Below, piece by piece: positions 1 through 5,091 of a DNA stretch of 5,091 nucleotides (position 1 is its first letter; every line of letters begins with the position of its first letter). The stretch spans positions 1 to 5,091 of the forward strand of contig CAMJWQ010000262.1 in assembly GCA_946409475.1 (NCBI GenBank), in the 5' to 3' direction. The notes below the pieces were generated by a model. The model worked only from the letters and a program-made list of their open reading frames with translations, did no database searches and was not told the DNA's origin. This stretch comes from an uncultured Lachnospiraceae bacterium (GTDB lineage: Bacteria; Bacillota; Clostridia; Lachnospirales; Lachnospiraceae). The position numbers and the translations under genes were made by a program.

Positions 1-9
1 TAAATATAG

Positions 10-39
10 TTGGCAAATTTTGAATTTTTAAAATATAAT
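10..39 (+). promoter_or_regulatory. Candidate distal sigma-A promoter upstream of ftsH
   Basis: TTGGCA (10-15) is followed after 18 nt by a perfect TATAAT (34-39). If used, transcription would begin near 46 and give a leader of about 120 nt before ftsH. The region is so AT-rich that TATAAT arises easily (another copy at 74-79 has no matching -35), so this is weaker than the proximal promoter. It could equally serve something not visible in the window. Confidence 0.35.
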
Positions 40-107
40 AATAAGGTAAGTAATGGCCTGTTTAGAAAACCTTTATAATTTATGCATTAATTTTCATAAA
101 GTGTATA

Positions 108-136
108 TTGATTTCTATTTTAACTATCTCTATAAT
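108..136 (+). promoter_or_regulatory. Proximal sigma-A promoter of ftsH
   Basis: TTGATT (108-113), a 17-nt spacer, and a perfect TATAAT (131-136) form a near-consensus sigma-A promoter. Predicted transcription start is about 143, leaving a leader of only about 23 nt that contains the ribosome binding site. The short leader leaves little room for an RNA-based switch, so ftsH probably has constitutive or transcription-level control here. The call rests on sequence match only. Confidence 0.7.
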
Positions 137-153
137 GAAAGTAATTGTAACGC

Positions 154-159
154 AGGAGG
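154..159 (+). promoter_or_regulatory. Ribosome binding site of ftsH
   Basis: AGGAGG lies 6 nt upstream of the ATG at 166 and fixes that codon as the start. Confidence 0.85.
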
Positions 160-165
160 AACAGT

Positions 166-2124
166 ATGGAAAATAATAACAATAAGGGCCGGGGAGGCGG
201 GCAGAACCCTCAGAATAATCATTCCCTGATGGCATTATTAATAGCATTATTAGTGATGCTGGTTTTTGCCAGCTTTTACTATAGACTTATGACAAGCGGT
301 ACCCAGCAGGAAATCAGCTATAATAGATTTTTAGAATTAATTGATGAGGATAGAGTAGAAAGTGTGGTAATTGAATCCAACAAGATATCCATTAAGCTAA
401 AGAGTGACGAAAATGCATTGCCGGTAACTTACTATACCGGAATAGTGGAAGAAGGAGATACTTTAGCTGCCCGTTTGGATAAAAAGGGAATTGAGTATAG
501 ACATGAAATTCCGGATGAGGCCGGATTTCTGACTTCCATTGTAGCTTACCTGCTGCCTGTTGCCATATTATGGATAGGCTTAAGCTTTATTTTCAGAAGA
601 ATGTCTAAAGGCGGAGGCGTTATGGGTGTTGGCAAAAGCAATGCCAAAATCTATGTGGAAAAGCAGACAGGAATTACCTTTAAGGATGTTGCCGGAGAAG
701 ATGAAGCCAAAGAGTCTTTACAGGAGGTCGTGGACTTCCTTCATAATCCCGGGAAATATGCGAAAATCGGAGCGAAGCTGCCGAAGGGGGCATTATTGGT
801 GGGACCTCCGGGAACCGGCAAAACCCTGCTGGCAAAGGCTGTGGCAGGAGAGGCCAAGGTGCCCTTCTTTTCACTGGCAGGATCCGATTTCGTAGAAATG
901 TTTGTGGGCGTGGGTGCTTCCAGAGTCAGGGATCTTTTTAAGGAAGCCCAGAAAAATGCCCCATGTATTATTTTTATTGACGAAATCGATGCCATCGGTA
1001 AAAGCAGGGACAGCCGTTACGGCGGCGGAAACGACGAAAGGGAGCAGACACTGAACCAGCTGTTAGCGGAAATGGATGGTTTTGATACCTCAAAAGGTAT
1101 TTTGATATTAGCTGCCACGAACAGACCTGAAGTCCTGGATAAGGCATTGTTAAGGCCCGGCCGTTTTGACAGAAGAATCATTGTGGATAAACCGGATTTA
1201 AAAGGCAGGGTAGAAATCCTTAAGGTACATGCCAAAAATGTTCTGATGGATGATACCGTTGATTTGGATGCCATTGCCCTTGCCACATCGGGGGCCGTTG
1301 GTTCGGATTTGGCTAACATGATTAATGAGGCAGCCATTAATGCCGTCAAGCACGGAAGAAATTTTGTAAACCAATCGGATTTATTTGAAGCCGTAGAGGT
1401 AGTATTGGTCGGAAAAGAGAAAAAAGACCGTATTATGAGTAAGGAAGAACGCCGGATTGTTTCCTATCATGAAGTGGGACATGCGCTGATCAGTGCATTG
1501 GAAAAGGATTCCGAGCCTGTTCAGAAAATTACCATTGTACCCAGAACCATGGGTGCTTTGGGCTATGTAATGAATGTTCCGGAGGAAGAAAAATTCTTGA
1601 ATTCCGAAAAAGAATTGAGAACTATGCTGGTAAAGTTTGTAGCAGGACGTGCTGCTGAAGAAATTGTTTTCGATACCATTACCACCGGAGCCGCAAACGA
1701 TATTGAAAAGGCTACCAAGATTGCCAGAGCCATGGTTACACAGTACGGTATGTCCAAAAAGTTTGGTATGGTGGCCCTGGAATCCATAGAGAGCCAGTAT
1801 CTGGACGGAAGATCGGTACTTAACTGTGCCGATGCCACCAGTTCCCAGGTAGATGCGGAAGTGATGGAATTACTTAGCAGCAGCTATGAAAAAGCAAAGC
1901 GGCTTTTGCAGGAAAACAGAAATGTGATGGACAAAATTGCGGAATTCTTAATTGAGAAGGAAACCATTACCGGAAAAGAATTCATGCAGATATTCAGGAA
2001 GGTAAAAGGAATTCCTGAGCCGGCAGAGGAGGCAAAGAGCAATGCGGATGAGAGCTCCGCAATAAAAGAAGAGCAAAAGGAAAGTATTGCTCCTGATGAT
2101 GAGGCCTTTATAAAAGAAGAATAA
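166..2124 (+). CDS. ftsH: ATP-dependent zinc metalloprotease FtsH
   Basis: Membrane-anchored AAA+ protease that unfolds and degrades misassembled membrane proteins and selected short-lived cytoplasmic proteins; the family works as a hexamer. The 652-residue length is normal. Visible in order: an Asn/Gly-rich N-terminus (1-19), a first transmembrane helix (about 20-41), an extracytoplasmic domain (about 42-120), a second transmembrane helix (about 122-144), Walker A GPPGTGKT (213-220), pore loop FVG (246-248), Walker B with D272-E273, a second region of homology with putative arginine fingers R330 and R333, and the zinc site H435-E436-V437-G438-H439 with likely third ligand D512 in TGAANDI. 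The motif is HEVGH rather than the commoner HEAGH; all catalytic residues are kept. An acidic low-complexity tail (about 618-652) ends the protein. The ATG follows AGGAGG by 6 nt. It has its own promoter and is followed by a hairpin terminator; the tilS-hpt neighbours often found before ftsH are not visible in the 165 bases upstream. It may be one of several ftsH paralogues. Confidence 0.97.
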   Translation: MENNNNKGRGGGQNPQNNHSLMALLIALLVMLVFASFYYRLMTSGTQQEISYNRFLELIDEDRVESVVIESNKISIKLKSDENALPVTYYTGIVEEGDTLAARLDKKGIEYRHEIPDEAGFLTSIVAYLLPVAILWIGLSFIFRRMSKGGGVMGVGKSNAKIYVEKQTGITFKDVAGEDEAKESLQEVVDFLHNPGKYAKIGAKLPKGALLVGPPGTGKTLLAKAVAGEAKVPFFSLAGSDFVEMFVGVGASRVRDLFKEAQKNAPCIIFIDEIDAIGKSRDSRYGGGNDEREQTLNQLLAEMDGFDTSKGILILAATNRPEVLDKALLRPGRFDRRIIVDKPDLKGRVEILKVHAKNVLMDDTVDLDAIALATSGAVGSDLANMINEAAINAVKHGRNFVNQSDLFEAVEVVLVGKEKKDRIMSKEERRIVSYHEVGHALISALEKDSEPVQKITIVPRTMGALGYVMNVPEEEKFLNSEKELRTMLVKFVAGRAAEEIVFDTITTGAANDIEKATKIARAMVTQYGMSKKFGMVALESIESQYLDGRSVLNCADATSSQVDAEVMELLSSSYEKAKRLLQENRNVMDKIAEFLIEKETITGKEFMQIFRKVKGIPEPAEEAKSNADESSAIKEEQKESIAPDDEAFIKEE

Positions 2125-2131
2125 TTAGCAG

Positions 2132-2163
2132 ACAAAACAGGAAGCTCATGCTTCCTGTTTTGT
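2132..2163. terminator. Bidirectional hairpin terminator between convergent genes
   Basis: A perfect 14-bp inverted repeat, ACAAAACAGGAAGC (2132-2145) and its complement (2150-2163), encloses the 4-nt loop TCAT. The outer stem is A/T-rich, so on either strand the transcript's 3' arm ends in GUUUUGU, giving the U-rich end an intrinsic terminator needs. It begins 8 nt after the ftsH stop and lies 17 nt past the stop of the leftward MarR-GNAT gene, where a shared terminator for converging transcripts is expected. There is no long U-run beyond the stem, so efficiency is uncertain. Confidence 0.8.
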
Positions 2164-2180
2164 GCAGATTGGCAATAAGC

Positions 2181-3104
2181 TTATAAATATAGCTCATATG
2201 TCTGTTCCATATGCCGTAAGCCCCAGGAACAGTCTTCCTTTTCTTCCACTTTTTTAAATCCGGCATTTCTATACATCTGAATGGCTGTTTTCTGATCGTC
2301 TGTAGTTTCCAAAAAGACCTTTTGATATTTTTGGTTCTTGCAAAATTGTAAGGCCTCCCGTAATAATCTCCTTCCGATACCACAGCCCCGATAATCGGGA
2401 TGGATCAGAAACCATCGCAGCTGAGCGATTTCTTCCCCATGCCCCACGATAGCAACGGCTCCAATCATCTGCCCACCGTCTTCGGCAAACCAGATGCGGT
2501 CTTTACCGGGATCATAATTTTTTAGAAATTCAAAAAACGTATTACATACATAAGCTTCAAAAACGTAATTATAGCCGCATTCCCTGGCATACAGGGAGCC
2601 GTGCAGATGAATCAGCGTGCCTGCATCTCCCGGTCTTAATTCCTGCCTTATCGTAATAGTACTGCCGGATTCCCCCGAGAGATATTTTTCAATGGTGGTC
2701 ATACATTTTGCTATGATCTGCTGTTTGAAAGGGGGCAAATCACCTATCATTTTGTTAATCTGCCTGTTAGATAAGGAATCTAACTTTGCTAAGGCTTCCC
2801 TGCCCTCCCTTGTCAGTGATAAAAAATATTTTCTGCCGTCGGCTTCTGATTGTGAACGGTATATAAAGCCCTTTCTTTCAAACCCTTTTAGGATCCTGCT
2901 CAAATATCCTCCATCCATTTTTAGTTTTTCAGTTAACTCTTTTGCAGTGCAGTTCTTGTGATTACCAATTTCGAAAAGTACTCTGGCTTCCGAAAGGGAA
3001 AAATCCGTGCCTAACAGATGAAGATCTACCAGTCCCAGAATATTGGTGTAAAAACGATTGAAGCCGCGTATTACCTGAAGCAAATGGAGATGTTCCGTAT
3101 CCAT
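2181..3104 (-). CDS. MarR-type regulator fused to GNAT N-acetyltransferase
   Basis: A 307-residue two-domain protein. Residues about 1-142 form a MarR winged-helix domain: helix-turn-helix around 52-83 (CTAKELTEKLK through YLSRILKGFERKG) and the wing motif D89-G90-R91 followed by FLSLT, matching the family's DxR...LT signature. Residues about 148-307 form a GNAT domain whose acetyl-CoA pyrophosphate loop is R239-G-C-G242-I-G244 after the strand LRWFLIHPDY; MYRNAGF (277-283) is the usual C-terminal GNAT element. The start is set at 3104 because AGGAGG lies 5 nt before it; the in-frame ATG at 3140 lacks a binding site and sits at the predicted transcription start. MarR-GNAT fusions are a known bacterial architecture, usually with unknown ligand and acetyl acceptor. 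It is transcribed away from the DUF4867-isomerase genes and converges on ftsH. It probably represses its own promoter and may control the divergent sugar genes; that control is inferred from position and the operator-like palindrome. Confidence 0.92.
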   Translation of the reverse strand: MDTEHLHLLQVIRGFNRFYTNILGLVDLHLLGTDFSLSEARVLFEIGNHKNCTAKELTEKLKMDGGYLSRILKGFERKGFIYRSQSEADGRKYFLSLTREGREALAKLDSLSNRQINKMIGDLPPFKQQIIAKCMTTIEKYLSGESGSTITIRQELRPGDAGTLIHLHGSLYARECGYNYVFEAYVCNTFFEFLKNYDPGKDRIWFAEDGGQMIGAVAIVGHGEEIAQLRWFLIHPDYRGCGIGRRLLREALQFCKNQKYQKVFLETTDDQKTAIQMYRNAGFKKVEEKEDCSWGLRHMEQTYELYL

Positions 3105-3109
3105 AAAAT

Positions 3110-3115
3110 CCTCCT
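3110..3115 (-). promoter_or_regulatory. Ribosome binding site that sets the MarR-GNAT start
   Basis: Read on the minus strand, AGGAGG ends 5 nt before the ATG at 3104. This chooses the 307-residue form over the 319-residue reading from the ATG at 3140. Confidence 0.85.
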
Positions 3116-3145
3116 GAATGGTATATATTATAGTTGCCATAATTA

Positions 3146-3174
3146 ATCATAGCAAAAATACTTGACTAAGTCAA
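3146..3174 (-). promoter_or_regulatory. Sigma-A promoter of the MarR-GNAT gene
   Basis: On the minus strand TTGACT (3174-3169) is followed after exactly 17 nt by TATGAT (3151-3146), each one mismatch from consensus. The predicted transcription start is near 3139, leaving a leader of about 35 nt before the ATG at 3104. The -35 hexamer is one arm of the palindrome at 3162-3174, so a bound protein would block RNA polymerase. Confidence 0.75.
3162..3174. promoter_or_regulatory. Probable MarR-family operator palindrome
   Basis: TTGACTAAGTCAA is a perfect 13-bp palindrome with 6-bp arms around a single central base; partial symmetry continues outward (CTTGACT on the left, AGTCAACT on the right). 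TTGAC-type inverted repeats overlapping a promoter are typical of MarR-family binding sites, and this one covers the -35 box of the adjacent marR-GNAT gene. It lies 22 bp upstream of the candidate rightward -35 at 3197. That it binds this particular protein is inferred from position. Confidence 0.65.
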
Positions 3175-3196
3175 CTAATTAACCGCCTGCAGATGA

Positions 3197-3225
3197 TTGA
3201 CAAATTACGCAAAATGGAATAAGCT
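3197..3225 (+). promoter_or_regulatory. Candidate promoter of the DUF4867-isomerase operon
   Basis: A consensus TTGACA (3197-3202) is followed after 17 nt by the weak -10 TAAGCT (3220-3225), which keeps only the most conserved T, A and final T. An alternative -10, TATAAA (3228-3233), has only the poor -35 TTACGC at 17 nt. The imperfect promoter would suit activator-dependent or conditional expression. Predicted start is about 3232 in the first case, giving a leader of about 43 nt. Confidence 0.45.
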
Positions 3226-3238
3226 TATATAAAAAGGA

Positions 3239-3252
3239 TGTGCTCGGGCACA
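3239..3252 (+). promoter_or_regulatory. Small inverted repeat in the leader of the DUF4867 gene
   Basis: TGTGC (3239-3243) and GCACA (3248-3252) flank the 4-nt loop TCGG, giving a 5-bp GC-containing hairpin 11 nt upstream of the GGAGG ribosome binding site. As RNA it could stabilise the 5' end or affect translation; as DNA it could be an operator for a second regulator just downstream of the promoter. The repeat is clear; its function is unknown. Confidence 0.4.
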
Positions 3253-3263
3253 CAAAGAGGAAA

Positions 3264-3268
3264 GGAGG
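3264..3268 (+). promoter_or_regulatory. Ribosome binding site supporting a GTG start
   Basis: GGAGG within AAAGGAGGAA lies 6 nt upstream of the GTG at 3275. There is no in-frame ATG nearby; the next in-frame methionine is at residue 30. This binding site is the evidence for GTG initiation. Confidence 0.8.
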
Positions 3269-3274
3269 AAAATT

Positions 3275-3907
3275 GTGGTTATCAATCAGGTAACGGATCA
3301 AGCGTTTAGAAAGTATGGAAGAATTATAGAGGGGGTTGATTGCAAAGAACTGCTGGAAAAAATGGAGCAGACACCTTTACCGGATGGCGTGGTGTATGAA
3401 CCTTCCGTAGAATTACTGGAAAGCCTGCCGGTTTTTAAAGTGTTCCAGGATATTATATATGGGGAGTCACCCATACAGATAGGTTATTGCAACGGAAATA
3501 ACCATAAACTAAATGCGGTGGAATATCACAGAAGCTCAGAAATTAATGTTGCGGCTACGGATATGATACTGATGCTTGGTATGCAGCAGGATATTAACAG
3601 GGATTTTACCTATGAAACGAAAAACATAGAAGCATTTTTCGTACCCGGGGGAACCGTGGTGGAAATGTATGCCACTACGCTGCATTATGCACCCTGTAAT
3701 GCTGTCGGAGAGGGATTTAAGGCAGTGGTCGTGCTGCCGAAGGATACGAATCTGCCTCTTAATACGGTGCATTCCGAAGGAGAAGATAAATTACTGGCGG
3801 CCAGGAATAAATGGCTTATCGGACACGAGGAAGGCGGATTGCCGGAAGGAAGCTTTATTGGTTTAATTGGGGATAACCTCACTGTGCAGGCAAAATATAA
3901 ATTATAA
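3275..3907 (+). CDS. DUF4867 family cupin-like protein
   Basis: A 210-residue protein that I recognise as DUF4867-like; no biochemical function is established that I know of. No signal peptide or membrane segment is visible, so it is probably cytoplasmic. The centre resembles a cupin barrel: Y71-C-N-G-N-N-H77, then E83-Y-H85-R-S-S-E89 as a first cluster of possible metal ligands, and F122-V-P-G-G with E130 and H137-Y-A-P-C141-N142 as a second, cupin-motif-2-like cluster. The C-terminus ends in an IGLIGDNLTV strand. It starts with GTG behind a good ribosome binding site and is followed after 14 nt by the isomerase-like gene, so the two are almost certainly co-transcribed. By analogy with fucU (mutarotase) beside fucI in E. 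coli, and with cupin-fold sugar isomerases, a role as mutarotase, isomerase or lyase on the isomerase's sugar is a reasonable guess, not a demonstrated function. Confidence 0.85.
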   Translation: MVINQVTDQAFRKYGRIIEGVDCKELLEKMEQTPLPDGVVYEPSVELLESLPVFKVFQDIIYGESPIQIGYCNGNNHKLNAVEYHRSSEINVAATDMILMLGMQQDINRDFTYETKNIEAFFVPGGTVVEMYATTLHYAPCNAVGEGFKAVVVLPKDTNLPLNTVHSEGEDKLLAARNKWLIGHEEGGLPEGSFIGLIGDNLTVQAKYKL

Positions 3908-3913
3908 AGGAGG
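3908..3913 (+). promoter_or_regulatory. Ribosome binding site of the isomerase-like gene
   Basis: AGGAGG follows the TAA of the upstream gene directly and lies 8 nt before the ATG at 3922. The tight spacing supports one shared transcript and translational coupling. Confidence 0.85.
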
Positions 3914-3921
3914 ATTTTAAA

Positions 3922-5091
3922 ATGATTAATATACCTGAAGTAAAGTTAGGAATTGCAGCCGTATCAAGAGATTGTTTTCCCATGACTTTGTCGGAATCAA
4001 GAAGAAGGTCTGTGGTAAAGGAATATCAGGAAAAGTACGGAGAAATTTATGAATGTCCAACCTGTATTGAAAGCGAAACGGATATGAGAAAGGCTTTGGC
4101 AGAGCTGAAAGAAGCCGGATGTAATGCATTGGTAGTGTATCTGGGTAACTTTGGACCGGAAACGGCAGAAACCTTACTTGCCAAAGAGTTTGACGGACCC
4201 GCCATGTTCATAGCGGCGGCGGAGGAAACGGGAGATAATCTGATAGGCGGCCGTGGAGATGCTTATTGCGGCATGTTAAATGCCAGCTATAACTTAAAAT
4301 TAAGAGAAATCAAGGTGTACATACCGGAATATCCTGTGGGAGATGCGGCCGACTGTGCCGTAATGATCAATGACTTTGTTCCCATAGCCAGAACCATAAT
4401 CGGACTTCGGAATTTAAAAATCATAGGATTCGGACCAAGACCCCAGGATTTCCTGGCCTGCAATGCGCCGATCAAACGGCTCTATAATCTTGGCGTGGAA
4501 ATAGAAGAAAATTCGGAGCTTGATTTATTTGAAGCTTATAACAAACATGCAGGGGATTCCAGAATTCCTGAGGTTGTAAAAAGTATGGAAGAAGAGCTGG
4601 GAAAAGGTAATAGGAAACCGGAGATACTTTCTAAGCTGGCGCAGTATGAAATTACCTTATTAGACTGGGTGGAAGCACATAAAGGCTCCAGGGAATTCGT
4701 AGCCGTAGCCGGTAAATGCTGGCCTGCTTTTCAGACTCAGTTCGGATTCGTACCCTGCTACGTGAACAGCAGACTAACGGCGATGGGAATTCCCGTCTCC
4801 TGTGAAGTGGATATTTACGGTGCATTAAGCGAATTCATAGGAACCTGTGTCAGCTTAGATGCAGTGACCCTATTGGATATTAACAATACTGTTCCCAGGG
4901 ATATGTATGAAGAAGATATTAAGGGAAAATTCAAATACGGTTTTACGGATACCTTCATGGGCTTTCATTGCGGTAATACCACGGCCAAAAAGCTTGCATT
5001 TTGTGAGATGAAATACCAGATGATTATGGCAAGAAACCTGCCGGAGGAAGTAACGCAGGGAACCCTGGAGGGAGATATTATTCCGGGTGAA
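3922..5091 (+). CDS. L-fucose/L-arabinose isomerase-like protein, partial (3' end outside window)
   Basis: An uninterrupted frame of 390 codons from ATG to the window edge, with no stop; the C-terminus is missing. Members of this family interconvert aldoses and ketoses using Mn2+ in the cytoplasm. Residues about 7-170 look like the N-terminal alpha/beta domains (KLGIAAVSRDCFP, ALVVYLGNFGPETAE, LKIIGFGPRPQDF). The catalytic part starts about 258 (FVAVAGKCWPAFQTQFG) and contains C294-E295-V-D-I-Y-G-A and L-L-D319-I-N. E295 and D319 are 24 residues apart, the same spacing as the metal ligands Glu337 and Asp361 of E. coli FucI as I recall them; the third ligand, a histidine far downstream in FucI, would fall beyond the window. 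F348-H349-C-G-N-T is another conserved-looking motif. It is second in an operon with the DUF4867 gene. The family assignment is good, but the substrate cannot be read from sequence: fucose, arabinose, another deoxy-sugar or a modified sugar such as sulfoquinovose are all open, so no gene symbol is given. Confidence 0.85.
   Translation, partial: MINIPEVKLGIAAVSRDCFPMTLSESRRRSVVKEYQEKYGEIYECPTCIESETDMRKALAELKEAGCNALVVYLGNFGPETAETLLAKEFDGPAMFIAAAEETGDNLIGGRGDAYCGMLNASYNLKLREIKVYIPEYPVGDAADCAVMINDFVPIARTIIGLRNLKIIGFGPRPQDFLACNAPIKRLYNLGVEIEENSELDLFEAYNKHAGDSRIPEVVKSMEEELGKGNRKPEILSKLAQYEITLLDWVEAHKGSREFVAVAGKCWPAFQTQFGFVPCYVNSRLTAMGIPVSCEVDIYGALSEFIGTCVSLDAVTLLDINNTVPRDMYEEDIKGKFKYGFTDTFMGFHCGNTTAKKLAFCEMKYQMIMARNLPEEVTQGTLEGDIIPGE

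Noticed and set aside
53..229. A 58-codon open frame starting ATGGCC at 53 and overlapping the start of ftsH in another frame
   Set aside because: Its only upstream purine tract is a weak AAGG, its second half is just ftsH read out of frame, and the predicted peptide has the Tyr/Asn/Ile-rich look of translated AT-rich non-coding DNA. The main ftsH promoter also starts downstream of its ATG.
680..1838. Several long open frames on the minus strand inside ftsH, and similar ones inside the other genes
   Set aside because: They lack ribosome binding sites and recognisable domains, and lie opposite well-conserved coding sequence; they are by-products of the real genes' codon use.
2617..2961. A 114-codon plus-strand frame opposite the MarR-GNAT gene
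   Set aside because: It has no ribosome binding site or recognisable domain, and the minus-strand frame carries clear MarR and GNAT motifs across the same bases.
3162..3190. Rightward promoter using TTGACT at 3162-3167 as -35
   Set aside because: The position 17 nt downstream reads GCCTGC, which is not a -10 box; the palindrome makes a TTGACT on both strands but only the leftward one has a matching -10.
2175..3228. The 10-bp palindrome ATAAGCTTAT occurs at 2175-2184 and again at 3219-3228, flanking the marR-GNAT gene
   Set aside because: A short AT-rich palindrome can recur by chance; one copy overlaps the stop codon of the regulator gene and the flanks do not match, so there is no sign of a mobile element boundary or paired operator.
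1..5091. Search for CRISPR repeats, insertion sequence ends, tRNA or rRNA genes, toxin-antitoxin pairs and phage or defence genes
   Set aside because: None was seen. The coding content is explained by four genes, and the intergenic regions are too short to hide a further large system.

Overview
The window looks like chromosomal DNA from a low-to-mid GC Gram-positive bacterium, most likely a clostridial Firmicute and plausibly Lachnospiraceae. The grounds are strong AGGAGG ribosome binding sites 5-8 nt before each start, sigma-A type promoters with 17-nt spacers, AT-rich intergenic DNA, frequent AGA/AGG arginine codons, and a DUF4867-type gene beside an L-fucose-isomerase-like gene, a pairing I associate with Clostridia. 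The genus cannot be fixed by reading alone.

Layout: positions 1-165 are an AT-rich non-coding leader with two candidate promoters. The proximal one (TTGATT-17-TATAAT) is very good. 166-2124 (+) encodes a complete FtsH membrane AAA+ zinc protease. 2132-2163 is a perfect 14-bp hairpin between two convergent genes and probably terminates both. 2181-3104 (-) encodes a MarR-type DNA-binding domain fused to a GNAT acetyltransferase. 3105-3274 is a divergent control region with a perfect TTGACT-T-AGTCAA palindrome on the -35 box of the marR-GNAT promoter, a candidate rightward promoter, and a small hairpin in the leader of the next gene. 3275-3907 (+) encodes a cupin-like DUF4867 protein. From 3922 to the window end (+), 14 nt downstream, lies an L-fucose/L-arabinose-isomerase-like protein cut off by the window edge after 390 codons.

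How they may work together: ftsH appears to be a self-contained housekeeping unit with its own promoter and terminator. The MarR-GNAT regulator and the DUF4867-isomerase pair form a divergent arrangement typical of a local regulator controlling a small sugar-metabolism operon. The shared intergenic palindrome makes autoregulation likely and control of the sugar genes plausible. The isomerase shows a Glu/Asp pair spaced exactly as the two metal ligands of E. coli FucI (as I recall them), so an aldose-ketose isomerase is credible, but its substrate and the role of DUF4867 are unknown.

No RNA gene, insertion sequence, CRISPR array, phage gene or recognisable defence system is visible. The most interesting part is the DUF4867-isomerase cassette of unknown substrate and its MarR-GNAT neighbour.
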